From assembly GCA_002245135.1 (NCBI GenBank), contig NGBS01000107.1, forward strand, positions 1-24,916: DNA of 24,916 bases, given 5' to 3'. Below are positions 9,722 to 21,521 of this stretch, piece by piece. Numbering within the stretch: the stretch's first letter is position 1; the number at the start of each line of letters is the position of its first letter. Source of the stretch: Proteromonas lacertae (Eukaryota > Sar > Bigyra > Opalinata > Proteromonadidae). The position numbers were made by a program, and so were the translations under genes. The notes under the pieces were generated by a model. The model was not told where the DNA came from. It saw only the letters and a list, made by a program, of their open reading frames with translations, and searched no databases.

Positions 9722-11119
9722 ATGACTAAAATTTATTCATATAAAATAGAAAGTATTCTTTTTATTATTTTTTTCATATTTATATTTAATTCTATTAATA
9801 ATAACCATAAAAAAGTACTAAATTTATGTAAAAGTATTGTTGGAAAAGTGAAATATAAAACTTCAAGACAATCATGCAAATTAAACTGCAAAATTGAAAC
9901 AAATTATTCATTTCCTAAATATGCAAACGATTCTTGTTTTATAAAACATTTATATAAAATAAAAAATGAAAAATATTATTCTCTATATAACCTCAATATA
10001 TCCCATTATTCATATGAAAATAAGTTAATATATTCTGAATTTATAAACGTATCTATAAAAAATATAGTTTTAGAAAAATAGTTACTTTTACACTAATTAT
10101 ATGGCATTTCTCTTTTACTATTCAATAAAAGATTTTGTTATAAACTTTACTGTTATTAACAATTCACTTCATAGAGTAATAGATGATAATCATTTAAATG
10201 TAAATATATATTTATATGATGCTTTATCAAGATATAGATTTTCAAGACAAATGGTATATACTAAAAATTATTTAATTAATCTTTCTAAAAGATATGAACT
10301 ATATGAGATGATGAAATATCATACTATTGGAATTAATTCACCTTTAAATTATAGAGCATTAATCAATGGTAAAAATTCAGTATCATTATTTAAGTGGTAT
10401 AAGCTTAATAACTATACAATTGCTTCGTTACCAGGTTACTATGATTTAAATTTAAACTTGTGTGGTAGTAGCAATAAAAAATATGTAGATTATAATGTTC
10501 AATTATTCAAAAGCTGGAGTGATAGATATTTATTTGGAAGTTCAAAAAGGTGTTTAGGTAATAAGCATATGCATGAGTATCAATTACATTTTTTAGAATT
10601 ATTATATTCTTCATCTAATAACAACAAAAATCCAATTTTTTCATTTACCACATTTATGGAATCACATGATTCATCATTTTTATCATTATTAAGAATGGAT
10701 AAAGACTTTGCTAATCATTTATCTAAATTAGAAAAGAATTATATATTAAATAAAACTGTAACAATAATAATGAGTGATCATGGAATTCATTATGGAAAAT
10801 ATTATCAAACTTTAGTATTACGTTTATATTATTTTCTATTAGTTTGGAAAACATGACAGAGCACTTCCGCTGTTTATAATAGTATAATACTACCATTTAA
10901 TTGTAGATTTTCCCAAAATGGTATATCAATAAGAAAAAAAACTTCGATAATAATTTAAGAACAAATCAAAATATATTCGTAACAGCATATGAAATACATA
11001 ATATGTTAATAGATATTATTAAAAGTAAGATTATTATTAAAGATAGCTTGTTAAACAAGTTAGACTACAGAAGAAATTGTAGTATGTATAAAATTATAGG
11101 AGGATGTTATTGCTTGTAG
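9722..11119 (+). pseudogene. DUF229 sulfatase-fold protein, frameshifted
   Basis: The chosen ATG at 9722 (not the TTG at 9707) opens a type II protein with anchor ESILFIIFFIFIFNSI. The DUF229 family (alkaline-phosphatase/sulfatase superfamily, membrane-bound) is shown by LYDALSRYRFSRQM (the D-x-x-S/T metal/nucleophile region), TFMESHDSS, and the metal-binding IIMSDHGIHYGKYYQT. After that the expected KHDRALPLFIIV and the C-terminal NIFVTAYEIHNMLIDI appear in other frames, ending at TAG 11117-11119. Breaks: a stop at 10079 separates the first 120 codons from the main frame, another frame change precedes the KHDRALP motif (10856 region), and at least one more lies between there and the C terminus. 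Homopolymer sequencing errors could explain some of them. The substrate of this family is unknown. Confidence 0.78.
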
Positions 11120-11731
11120 AATTATTAAGTAATTTCTATGAAAAACAAAATAACTGAATTAACTACTCATTTTTACTATAATTTACGGGATTGATCCTAC
11201 AAGAAATCTCTTACGGATATTCCATATGACAGCTCCATTAATAAAATAAGGAGCTTAATAATCCTCCTGTGAAGAGACCGCTAAAAACACACTTAGTACC
11301 ATCGCAAGCTAGATTATGAAGCATTGATAAGGATCACAAGTAGTTTTTCAAGAGATGTCAAGGATGAGATCAACTCTAACTTCAGCAGTAAGTCTTATAC
11401 GATATCCGATATGATAAAGGTACTTACCAGAGCAATGTTCGCAGACTGCTAGATGTGAGAGTGAAGATGAAGTGCTTTAAAGGCAATGTCTGTCACATCA
11501 TAGAATCTACCAACACATCTATCGATCAATTGAACACATTGGAGGATGAGAAGCTGGATTGCCTAATTACCTTGCTGTAGTTATCGATGATCTGGATATT
11601 TTCCAAGCTGTAAAAGAGCTGTAGATGAGTTTAGAAGAAACAATGGTATAAGTAATGAAATAATTTATGAATATGGAAATAAAAAAGACATGGATTTTAT
11701 GAAGCAATATACTGGAATATGTAAAACATTT
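11120..11731. other. Fragment of higher-GC block plus short AT-rich tail
   Basis: From about 11200 to 11640 the composition matches the 7.3-9.7 kb block, and plus-strand stretches such as KDEINSNFSSKSYTISDMIK and CHIIESTNTSIDQLNTLEDE have coding character. I recognise no family; it is an old fragment. From 11640 on, an AT-rich stretch reads NNGISNEIIYEYGNKKDMDF in the plus frame before running into the end of the converging gene at 11732; this may be the tail of another island gene. Confidence 0.35.
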
Positions 11732-12601
11732 TTATCTGTTTTTAGAATTATATTTGATATATTTAAGGAAGTATTTATATTCTGTATTATTATATGATGA
11801 ATATTTAGAATCAAAATGAGTAATAAAATTATGATTACTAGAATTATCACAACCAATATCATTTTGATATAGCAATATTGATATAATGCTTTGATCATTT
11901 CTGTGATTTTTTAGATTAGATCCTTCAGGTGATATGCACTTTTTTATAATAGCGCAAGCTTTCCAAATATTCATTATTCTGTCTACTAAAGTAGATGGAT
12001 AATACAAACCTATTACTCCTCCTGCGCACATTGTTCGATTATATATTCTAACATCTGTATCTAATAAATTTAGCATATAGCGATGTGTATATCTTTGTAT
12101 TGATGTTCCTTGAGTGATTGACCATATTTTTTTCTTTTTAATTTCTTTATATTCGTAATATAATTTCTTGATTATAAAACATCCTGCATCTAACCATAAT
12201 ATGTTTCTTTTAAATATTTTATATGTATCATATATTACAAACGGTTTCCATGCATAATATCCAGCCTTAAAATTAATATTAAAATGTTTAGGGTATTTAC
12301 TATAATTAAAATTGTAGTTTAATATTTTTATATCTTTTTTTTGTTTGATGATAAATTGTTCAGCTTGTAATAGAATATTCATCTCTTTATTTTTTACTCC
12401 CAAATTCCACACTACAATACATATATTATTTTCAATTAAAAATATTCTATGCAACATAAGAAGAAGGAGATGAAAATGATTTGATGATGAACCAGTAGCA
12501 AATATCTTAAAACTATTAGGGCATATTTTTCTGTTAGATATATAGCCATATAAATATAAAGTAATAAAAGAAGATGTAATTACATATAACAACTTAATCA
12601 T
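11732..12601 (-). CDS. Putative GT-A-like glycosyltransferase (DUF1647-like)
   Basis: A protein of about 289 residues. The open frame reaches 12616 with a TTG, but the first ATG is at 12601 and places the signal anchor (LLYVITSSFITLYLYGYI) right at the N terminus, so I start there. Core motifs: KAGYYAWKPFVIYDTYK (about 112-128), then NILWLDAGCFI (about 135-145), a D-containing strand like the DxD strand of GT-A enzymes, then TMCAGGVIGLY and HRNDQSIISILLYQND. This AWKP...LDAG...GG pattern fits the DUF1647-type putative glycosyltransferases known from animals; assignment by memory of the pattern, moderate confidence. Stop is TAA. It looks intact, uses only CAA/CAG for Gln, and has the same strongly AT-biased codon use as the GT10, LicD and GT92 genes. 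Confidence 0.68.
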   Translation of the reverse strand: MIKLLYVITSSFITLYLYGYISNRKICPNSFKIFATGSSSNHFHLLLLMLHRIFLIENNICIVVWNLGVKNKEMNILLQAEQFIIKQKKDIKILNYNFNYSKYPKHFNINFKAGYYAWKPFVIYDTYKIFKRNILWLDAGCFIIKKLYYEYKEIKKKKIWSITQGTSIQRYTHRYMLNLLDTDVRIYNRTMCAGGVIGLYYPSTLVDRIMNIWKACAIIKKCISPEGSNLKNHRNDQSIISILLYQNDIGCDNSSNHNFITHFDSKYSSYNNTEYKYFLKYIKYNSKNR

Positions 12602-12832
12602 TCTTATGTCTTCCAAAAAATAATTTTTGCTAGAAGGTAAAAATCAATAATTCCATATACTTAAATTCATATAAGGAGAGAAAATTTCATAGCAAAATAG
12701 AATATAATTGTAAAAGTCGGGAAAATTTTGGTTAAACCAGTTGTTGGATGTCACCAGCAGATGCTTATTGATCAAGGATCAAGGCATGGAAGGCAAGGAG
12801 ATAGTTTATGCCTGGATTGTTTAAACACACAG
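12602..12832. other. Spacer, nothing recognised
   Basis: AT-rich start grading into a higher-GC stretch (about 12740-12815). No gene seen. It should include the promoter of the minus-strand gene at 12601. Confidence 0.4.
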
Positions 12833-13473
<641 letters not shown>

Positions 13474-13499
13474 TACCAGACACTTTCAAAACAAACTAA

Positions 13500-14081
13500 A
13501 TGTATATTCTTACTTGTCTTGATGAAAAATTGTTACTTTTATATTAACATTTTGTATATGATAGACATGTCACGATATGACTTAATTAGCCTATGTAACA
13601 AATTGTTTTACATAATCTATTAATACATATTAAGTACATGAATAATATAAAATATTAGCTTACAACTCGCTTCTGTTGTTGATATAAATAAAAAAATGTA
13701 ACTAAAAACTTGAATTTTCTTACCCCCTTATTTGTACGAAAATCAATATTTTGATATAAACACTTGTTTTATATGCACATGTTTTTCATCAAAATCTATA
13801 ATTTTAGTTACTAAGTTAATATCAACAATATAAACAGAAATACAATCTTTAATCGACATAAATCTCAAAGCTACAACAAATTAATGTATTTCATATTTCA
13901 ATGCCTTCTATAAAAATCATTCATTTTAGTGTGTAGCTAATTACAATAGATTTTTAACACATAGCTTCTATTTTATAATTTACAAAATTATAATTTATGT
14001 GTTGTTTTTGTTTTATATAATAGTATCAATGATTATGAAATGATACACATAAGTCACAGAAGAAAATTGAGAAGTGAAAAA
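13500..14081. other. AT-rich spacer, nothing recognised
   Basis: Stops in all frames, no repeats of note. It separates the higher-GC insert from the hairpin and from the 3' end of the integrase/protease element. Confidence 0.45.
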
Positions 14082-14139
14082 TGTCTCCTAGACAAACGGC
14101 GTATTTCTAAATCTTCTCACGCCGTTTGTCTAGGAGACA
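14082..14139. repeat. 20-bp perfect inverted repeat (hairpin)
   Basis: TGTCTCCTAGACAAACGGCG (14082-14101) pairs exactly with 14120-14139 across an 18-bp loop; weaker pairing continues outward on both sides (about 14064-14155). The inner part, AGACAAACGGC, is the motif that bounds 12970-13473. It may be a miniature inverted-repeat element, an end of the adjacent element, or a 3' regulatory hairpin. Confidence 0.8.
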
Positions 14140-14345
14140 CTTTTGATTTCTCATATTTCATATATGAGATAATCATAATATATTATTAACAAATATAACA
14201 AATTTGAAATCAGAAAATAAGTTGAAACAACATTCAACTCAAATCTTTTTCCAAAATTGTTTTTTATGTTATGTGGATGTGTGTACCTAACAAACACATT
14301 GTAATTATATAAAAATACTTTTTAGAATTTTTAAAGAAAATGAGA

Positions 14346-15697
14346 TTATTTGAATCTATAAATGTTCTTTTTGTTGTAAATGTAAAACAATTTCGCTTTT
14401 TCTTCGTTATTTAAACTTTCTATACCTTCTATCAAATCATCAATGAAGTATTTTATATTAAAACTTTCTATATTTTGAATCTTTGTTATTTCCAAATTAT
14501 TCAATCTTGCTCCAAGAAAGAATAAACAGTAATATCCACAAGTTTCATCATCTGTTTGATGAACTTTTGTATCTACTATTTCATATGATTCTAATTCACG
14601 ATTACAAGAATGAAAGAGTTGTTTAATATTCTTTATAACTATATTTCTTGGTTCTTTGTTCATATAAATTGCTAAACTGTCATATATTCTAAACATCATA
14701 TAGTCATTAGGAACATAATCTACTTCCCATAAACTCCAATGACTTTGATTTGGATCACATACTGGAAAATAATAAATTCCTTTTTCACTTATCTTTTTTT
14801 TATTATCCTTTTGCTTTTCATTTAAAAATACAACACCAGGATCAATAACATTTTATTGTTGTTGGAAATATAATGTAATAAAAACAGGAATTCATATCCT
14901 TTTAGTTGATTGTTAATATTTAAATGACTCACCAATTCTTTACAATTTACTTCATATTTCGGTTGTTGATGTTGTCCATAGAATCTTACATGACCAATAT
15001 CATTATATCCTTTAATTTTCTTTACAAACAACAAACTATCATGAGTGTGATCATCATATGTAATTGATGCAACACTAGTATCTTTTCTATTTACCATTTT
15101 ACATGCATATTTTAAAGTCATTGAATTACGCTCTATCAGAAGGTGTATATAGGTTTTGAATAGATCAATCATGAGAATAATATCAACATCGCTTATATAT
15201 GGATGATCTTCAGACATCTTGATCATTAGCATTACAGCAGCCAATATTTCTGTTGCTTCAGGAAAGTTAATATTAACATTGGTCTTGGCAATCTTATATT
15301 GAGATATTATTTCAACTACGCTTCTATCATATCTACCAATACGACGATTACCTTCTGCATAATCATCTTCACCAAATGAATCTATAACTTCGATTGTTTT
15401 ATTATCATGATGAATGATAACAGTGTAATAATTGTTACTATCTTTAGCTTTAATTATGAATGCTTCCATCTCTTTATTCATTATCATATGTTTATCTTTA
15501 CATACGTAATAATGTTGATTTATATTGTATAATTCCAATATGAAATGAATTTCATTTAATCCAAGTTGTATTTTTCCAATACTTTTTATAAATCTTTCAA
15601 CAAATTCCAACTGATCATTAGTTAATTGATCCTTAATATCTTCTTCAGAAGTTCTAATACCAAATATATCATACACTGCATTCTTCTTTGGATTCAT
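14346..15697 (-). mobile_element. Ulp1-like (C48) cysteine protease region of an integrase element, relic
   Basis: The minus strand downstream of the integrase encodes a protein region with Ulp1/adenain-fold protease hallmarks: a histidine in SHWSLWEVDYV followed by MFRIYDSLAIYM, and near the C terminus the Gln/Cys motif VHQTDDETCGYYCLFF. The N-terminal part (from 15697) is a long unassigned domain with FIIKAKDSNNYYTVII and IEVIDSFGED. Integrase plus Ulp1-like protease is the combination seen in Polintons and in some Ginger-type transposons, so this is treated as a fossil of one of these. The copy looks broken, with a small number of interruptions. No capsid, polymerase or reverse transcriptase part is visible nearby. 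Confidence 0.7.
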
Positions 15698-15719
15698 TAC
15701 TATTTGCTGAAGTCTTTTT

Positions 15720-17440
15720 TCATAGGTGTTAATATCGCTTTTTTAGGATTAGGATGAATCTATTTAATTTAAATTATCATCAAATATACTAGTATTTTGT
15801 CTGCTGTTTTCTTCATATTCTCTAATAATTCTAATGAAACTTTAAGCTTTATTAAAGGTGTAGATGATACTAATGGAATTTGCATGTTTTCATTTCTATT
15901 CATTAGATAGTAATAATTTAATAATATACACTAAATATTGCTTTTTATTAACTTTATCATCTCTAACTAATGCTAAACTCTTTTCATCTTGGCACATCTT
16001 TCTTTTCACAGCTGTAATAACCACATCTCCATGTTCTGGATTAACTAGTTTATTTCCTAATTTCTTAATGGAATCATCTCTCATTTTGTTATTATAATTG
16101 AAGTTTCTTTCGTCTATATAATCTTGAAACTGTTCTATGATATTTCCATTTTGTGTTATATCTTTTTTGATTCTATCTTTATAATCTTCTTCTTCCATTA
16201 TTGTTACTTCACTATTACCACCATCATCACTATTATAGCTATCATTACCATCTTCATCTACATCTATAACATGATCAGAACCACCATTATTGCCATTAAA
16301 GCCATTAGCTCCTTCTTCTTCTTCATATTCACTGTCTGCTTTAACTTCTTCGCCATCACTATCATCATTACCATCATTATTATCACCTTCTATATTACTA
16401 TAATCTGGTTTAAACTTCTTATTCTAAATCATCAACTCTTTCATGCCCATAAAGAATAAGGATCTTCCTTTACAATTTGTTCTTCTGCATCTATGATTAT
16501 TAATTATTTCTGTTATTCTTTCCAAGTATTCAGTCCAATAAACATCAGAATTATCAACATTCATAGCTGCTATCTTTTCTTTAATGAATCTATTATATCT
16601 CTCCACTTTACCATTGCACTGTGGGTGTCTTGGCTTGCTATGCGCAATTATAATACCATATTTACTAAGCATATCTTTCATTAAAGCATTTTTGAATTCT
16701 TTACCATTATCCATCTGCATAATTTCAGGAGGACCAAAGATTCTTATAAAAGATTGTACATTTTTCACTGTTTCTTTATCTGTTTTGCGTTTCTGGGCAT
16801 ATAACATGATAAAATTAGAATAATGGTCGATGACAGTTAAGATATAATGGTAGAGATCTTCTTCTTTTATGTTCGTGTAATCTTCATTACAATTGTCCAT
16901 TTCTACAAGATCAATCAATACTCTTTCTCTAGGTCTTGTAACAACAATAGGATGTGTTGGTTGTACTCTTTTAGCCTCCTTAAGTTTAATACAATCATAG
17001 CAGGTTGTCAAATAAGCTCTAATCATCTTTCTGTTAATACCATAATAACCATGAACTGGATCATTAATTACATCTCTTAAAGATGATTCTTTACAATGGG
17101 CATTATCTCTATGTAACTTGTCTAAGAAGTCGAATGAATCTTCCAATTTAATGACTTCTCTTCCTTTAAAATACAGTTTACCTGTAGATTCATCGCAAGT
17201 GTAATAGCCTCTATTGGCTGAAGTTCCAGCTAAATCATGAAAGAACTTGTACTTATTCTTATCAAAAGCTGCACAATCTCGTGTCTTTTTATTGTTCTTT
17301 CCCTTCGGCTTTACCACCTTCTCTGGTTGGTCATTTTTTGCCAGTAACACCTTTATCTTCTCATAATAAAGAGTTTTATGATCGCTCTTTATGACGCTTT
17401 CTAGATTTAGAATGTCAGACCTATGATAGAGATTATAATA
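15720..17440 (-). mobile_element. DDE integrase region of the same element, relic
   Basis: The minus strand carries a complete-looking integrase core. An N-terminal zinc finger (LHRDNAH...NDPVHGYYGINRKM...TCYDCIKLK) precedes the rve core with DLVEMDNC, LTVIDHYSNFIMLY, IMQMDNGKEFKN and a C-terminal catalytic-Glu region, PQCNGKVERYNRFIKEK. A long acidic low-complexity linker (about 16230-16400) and a C-terminal domain with LGNKLVNPEHGDVVIT follow. The frame is open some way above the GTG at 17350; an AG followed by GTCTGAC near 17416-17423 resembles a 3' splice site at the same position as in the left-edge copy. No terminal inverted repeats or target-site duplication found. It is moderately old: about half of comparable residues differ from the left-edge copy. 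It looks broken at few places. Confidence 0.85.
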
Positions 17441-17999
17441 GGAATAGATAAAATGATATATATTTATAGAAATTATAGTAGTAGAATAGCTTTTATAGAT
17501 ATTTTACTGTGTTATTTTATAATACTCTTACCCCCCCCACAAAAAAAAATGATTCATTATTTAAGATGTAAGTGTAACAATATATATAAAAATATATCTT
17601 CTTTTTTCTTTTCTTTTGACTATTTTAAATTATACCAATGTAATAATTTACCAATCATTCATTACAATTGTTATATGTGTTGTATTATTATAGTAATCAT
17701 TCAATACAATTTACCAATAATTCTTTTTATTTATATAAATTCTGATTATTGAAAATGTATTTTTCATCCAATTTGGTAATAATATTTCTAGAAGAAGAAA
17801 GAATAATTATCATCTTATTCTACTATAATTCTTCTAAAACCATTATCAACACTATTCCACTTTCATTTTTTTATTTGTATTTTTCATTTAATTTCTTTTC
17901 TTTCTCATATCATATTTTCAATCTTTGCTTCATCTTGGGCACCAACTACTATCTCATCATATTGATCTTCAAAATCTTGCTAAATTCATTATAAAGATA
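17441..17999. other. Low-complexity AT-rich stretch between element and HYDIN remnant
   Basis: Contains a C8 run (17531-17538), a long A run and pyrimidine-rich tracts. No coding signal that I trust. The boundary between the integrase element and the HYDIN remnant must lie here or a little to the right. Confidence 0.4.
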
Positions 18000-20900
18000 T
18001 TATCTAATGTAAATGTCTTGGTTATTTCAATTATCTTTAAAGTTTTGAATTAATATTAAACTCTCTTTGAAATTATCAATCACTTCATATATACTAGAAT
18101 TTTCATAAACATTGTCTCTTATACGTTTATAAATTATATAAATATGGGATATGGAGTAATGGGTAGTTTGAATAACATCTCAGTATTTAAAAATTCTTCT
18201 ATCTTTTCATTCAACTTTTGTTTATTGAATATTTTCTACTGGAAATGCCCAAATATCTACTGTTTGAGTTTCACCTGCTTCAATATCGATTTGGGTTGGT
18301 TCTATTGTGAATATTCCATCATCATTTTTTCATTGACAAATCAACTGTTGTAGAAAACATTCCATTATTACTGAATTAAATTGTTTCACAATTACTAGCT
18401 TTTAAAGATGGATTGTTTTCTCTCATATTTATGTTTTTGCCTATTAATAATTGACCAAATTCATAATATCCTTTGTTCTTTATTTATCTCTTACTTATTA
18501 TTTGTTGTTCATTCTTTTGTTTTATTGATTTCATAAATATATCTTTCGGATTTTGATTAATTTTTGGATAATCACAAATACCACTGATTGGAACTTCATA
18601 CGTTTAATCTTTATTAACTATCTCAAAGTGGAAACAATAGTTAAATTTATCAGTTTCTAATTATTCAAATGTCACTTTTAATGGCAATTCTTCATCAGGT
18701 TCTAATTTCCATCTTGTGGCATTATTTTCATCTATTAATTTATAATTACTTGTTGATATTAAGGGTTTTCTTGGAATTTGCTTCTTAACTAATTGGAATA
18801 CTACTGGAGGTGGAACTTTCCAATCTCCATATGTATTAAACAATGGAACTGTTTCTTTGATTTCTTGAATCATTATATCAATATCACTTTCACCATTGTT
18901 ATTGATTATATCACATAATAAACCAACTCCAAATGGTGGAGGAGGAGGTGGTGGTGGTTTTTCTTTTTTACCTTTCTATGAGTTTTTATCTCCTTTCTTA
19001 TCAATTGATTTACTTCTTTTTCCTCCTTTTTTTGGATCAGATAAAGCTGATCTTTCTTCTACTACTGGTTCTGGTTCTTCAGGTGGTGGTAATTCCGCTG
19101 CCAATTTATCACCTACATCTCTTACTTCAGTTTGAATTACATTATAATCTTTATATTATACAATAAGTTGGTACTCCTTGTACTTTGATTGGAATTGCTA
19201 AATCATATCTTCCATACGGTAAATCAGATTTCGCTGTAATACTAGCTGTAAATGTCACTGTTGAACTTTCTGGTAATCTTTTCACTTCATCTGGAGTTAA
19301 TGTATATCCACTCTCTTTTAAAGTTCTTCTTTCTATTCCGAAATTCACTGGTAAAATTACCTATATTCGTTATTGTAAATGTCTTTGTCTTGCAATCAAT
19401 TCGAACTACCATTACCAAAATCTACTACAACCTAAATGTAAAATTAGATATTTTCTTATTCGCCATTTTTGTTGTTTTGCCTGTTTTATTACTGATATTT
19501 GTTAAACCAGTTTCAGGTGTTTTTGTGGTTTTATCAACTACTCCTTCACTTTTTGAACCATTTACAGATGTTCCATTTAATTCTTTCTCTTTTCGAGCTA
19601 AACATAAATCAACAGGATTTTGATTGTTTATTTCATCTAATAATAAATCAATATAATATAATCTTAATGCTTTAAATTCTCTATCAACTGTGATTTGTAA
19701 TCCTGTTGTATTCTTTCCTGAAGGTAATTTGTTCGTATTTGTTCGTATTTATCATTCTGTTGTGAATTCTTACTTCTGTCAGAAACTGATTTTTGACTAT
19801 TTACTCTTGCAGAATACTGTTTTTTGTTTTCATCTTTTTCTTTTTCTTTAGATTTTTCTTCTTCTGCATTTGTATTTGCTATTGTTGGTTCTTCACTATG
19901 TGGTGCTAATTCTCCTTCTAGTTTTGGTTCTGGTGGTAATTCTTTTAACCATGTGTTGATGAATTAACTGGAACTCCATCTACAATTATTGGCTTTTCAG
20001 CTTCAACCGGTTGTTCTGGCTGTTGTTGTTGTCTTGCTTCTTCTCCTTCAGTATTTATAATAGTGTTATTATTACTTTCATCTATTGAAGATTCTACTAC
20101 TTCAGGTAAAGATGGTTGTTGTTTGATTGGTGATGGTAAAGCTGGGAATGATAATGGATGTTCTGTATTGGATAATTCAATCAATCTATCAGCTTCTTCT
20201 AAGTAATATTCCCAATTATCTGGTATTCAGCATCATTCACCTTTGATATTTGCATAAAATACCTGTTATATAAAGTAGAAAATCTATTGGAACATAATGA
20301 GCTATTTCTATTACTAATTTCTCTATTACTGAATCTGGAATTCCTACTCTCATTTTTAACAGAGATTCTTTGTTGATCATGAGATGGAATTAATCCATTA
20401 CATGGTGAAACACCAACTAAACCAGGTCGAGATACACTATCAGTTGAGATTTTAAATGGAAAAATCTACTGAACCTGTATTAAATATATGAAAATCTCTT
20501 TCTTTTACTTTCAATATAAGGAATTCTACCTAAAATCAATATTTTGTTTATCCAATCTATAAGATAAGACTGAACTTTCACCTTTCATTTTGATATTATA
20601 AACTGGTCCTCCATCTACATAACATTTACCCAATGCTCTTGATAATACATGTGGTATTCCAGAATATCTCAATTCCATTTCTTCACATTCACCTAGTTAG
20701 TAAAATACCTTGAATTGGAGTGATTTCAAATACTTAATTGATTGGAGATGCTTGATTTTCAGTTTCATCTATTTCTAATTCCCAATGATAAGGACAAGGA
20801 ATTGTTCGACGATTTTCAGTTCAAAATCAAAATCATTTTGAGATAATCATAAATTGGGAAAGGCAACATCAGCTACACATGGGAATTGAATCTTTCTGAG

Positions 20901-21423
20901 GATGATCTTCATATCTTATATTCAATATTCCATTTATTTTACATGAGATTTTATCATCTTTATAATTTGGATCAAATTCCACTGTCACATTCATTGATTC
21001 ATTTGGTTCTAAATGGAATTCATTCATACTCAATAATAATGGAGCTGCCTATACTTATTATCGCATCTAAACTCAATGTTGATATATTCTTAAATACAAC
21101 TGTCTTACTTTGAATTCGATTTTCTTTTCTAAGCATTGAATAATGGATTCATAAAGTTCACTTTTACTTCGGTTTCTTTTGCTTCATTATTTCTTATTTC
21201 TCCATCAAATTTCCTCAAACAAGAAAACATTTCCATCACTTCACAGGGTTTTCACAAACTTCCAGATGTTACAAAAATTTCAAGCAGTATTGGGTTTTAA
21301 TTCGATTGCATTGGGAGTTATTGTAAATATAGCTTCATAAGGTTTGAATTCATTTCACTTTTCCATCTTTGATTTATTGGCTTTAAAAGATTTTTCTTTT
21401 TCTACTGCAGTTTGATTTATCCA

Positions 21424-21521
21424 AGTTAATCTTTGACTTCTTAAACCTCGATTTTCTAATAAAAAAATCTCTTTCGATTGTTCTGTTTGTGAATTGATCA
21501 CCAAAATCAATTACATCTACT
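21424..21521 (-). repeat. HYDIN internal duplication, copy 2
   Basis: About 98 bp that match 22861-22953 at roughly 80% of bases, including the identical stretch TCACCAAAATCAATTACATC and the string AGTTAATCTTTGACTTCTTA. Both encode the VDVIDFGD...ENRGLRSQRLT ASH-domain edge. Confidence 0.75.

Noticed and set aside
11665-11898. 77-codon minus-strand frame of Ile/Leu
   Set aside because: Mostly overlaps the C terminus of the GT-A-like gene in another frame and has low-complexity hydrophobic composition from AT-rich DNA.
3338-12601. The glycosyltransferase island as part of an integrated giant virus
   Set aside because: Such viruses do carry glycosyltransferases and are AT-rich, but no viral core gene (capsid, packaging ATPase, polymerase, late transcription factor) is visible. 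It stays a possibility only.
15864-17080. Several plus-strand open frames of 60-110 codons (for example 16124-16459 and 16847-17080)
   Set aside because: They are antisense shadows of the minus-strand integrase region, with Ile/Phe/Ser-rich composition and no motif.
17423-18353. Plus-strand frames of 69-109 codons
   Set aside because: Low-complexity AT/pyrimidine tracts with no motif, and antisense to the HYDIN tail on the right.
18896-19623. Plus-strand frames with Gly-rich and Ser-rich runs
   Set aside because: They are antisense to the Pro-rich, acidic linker and ASH pieces of the HYDIN remnant.
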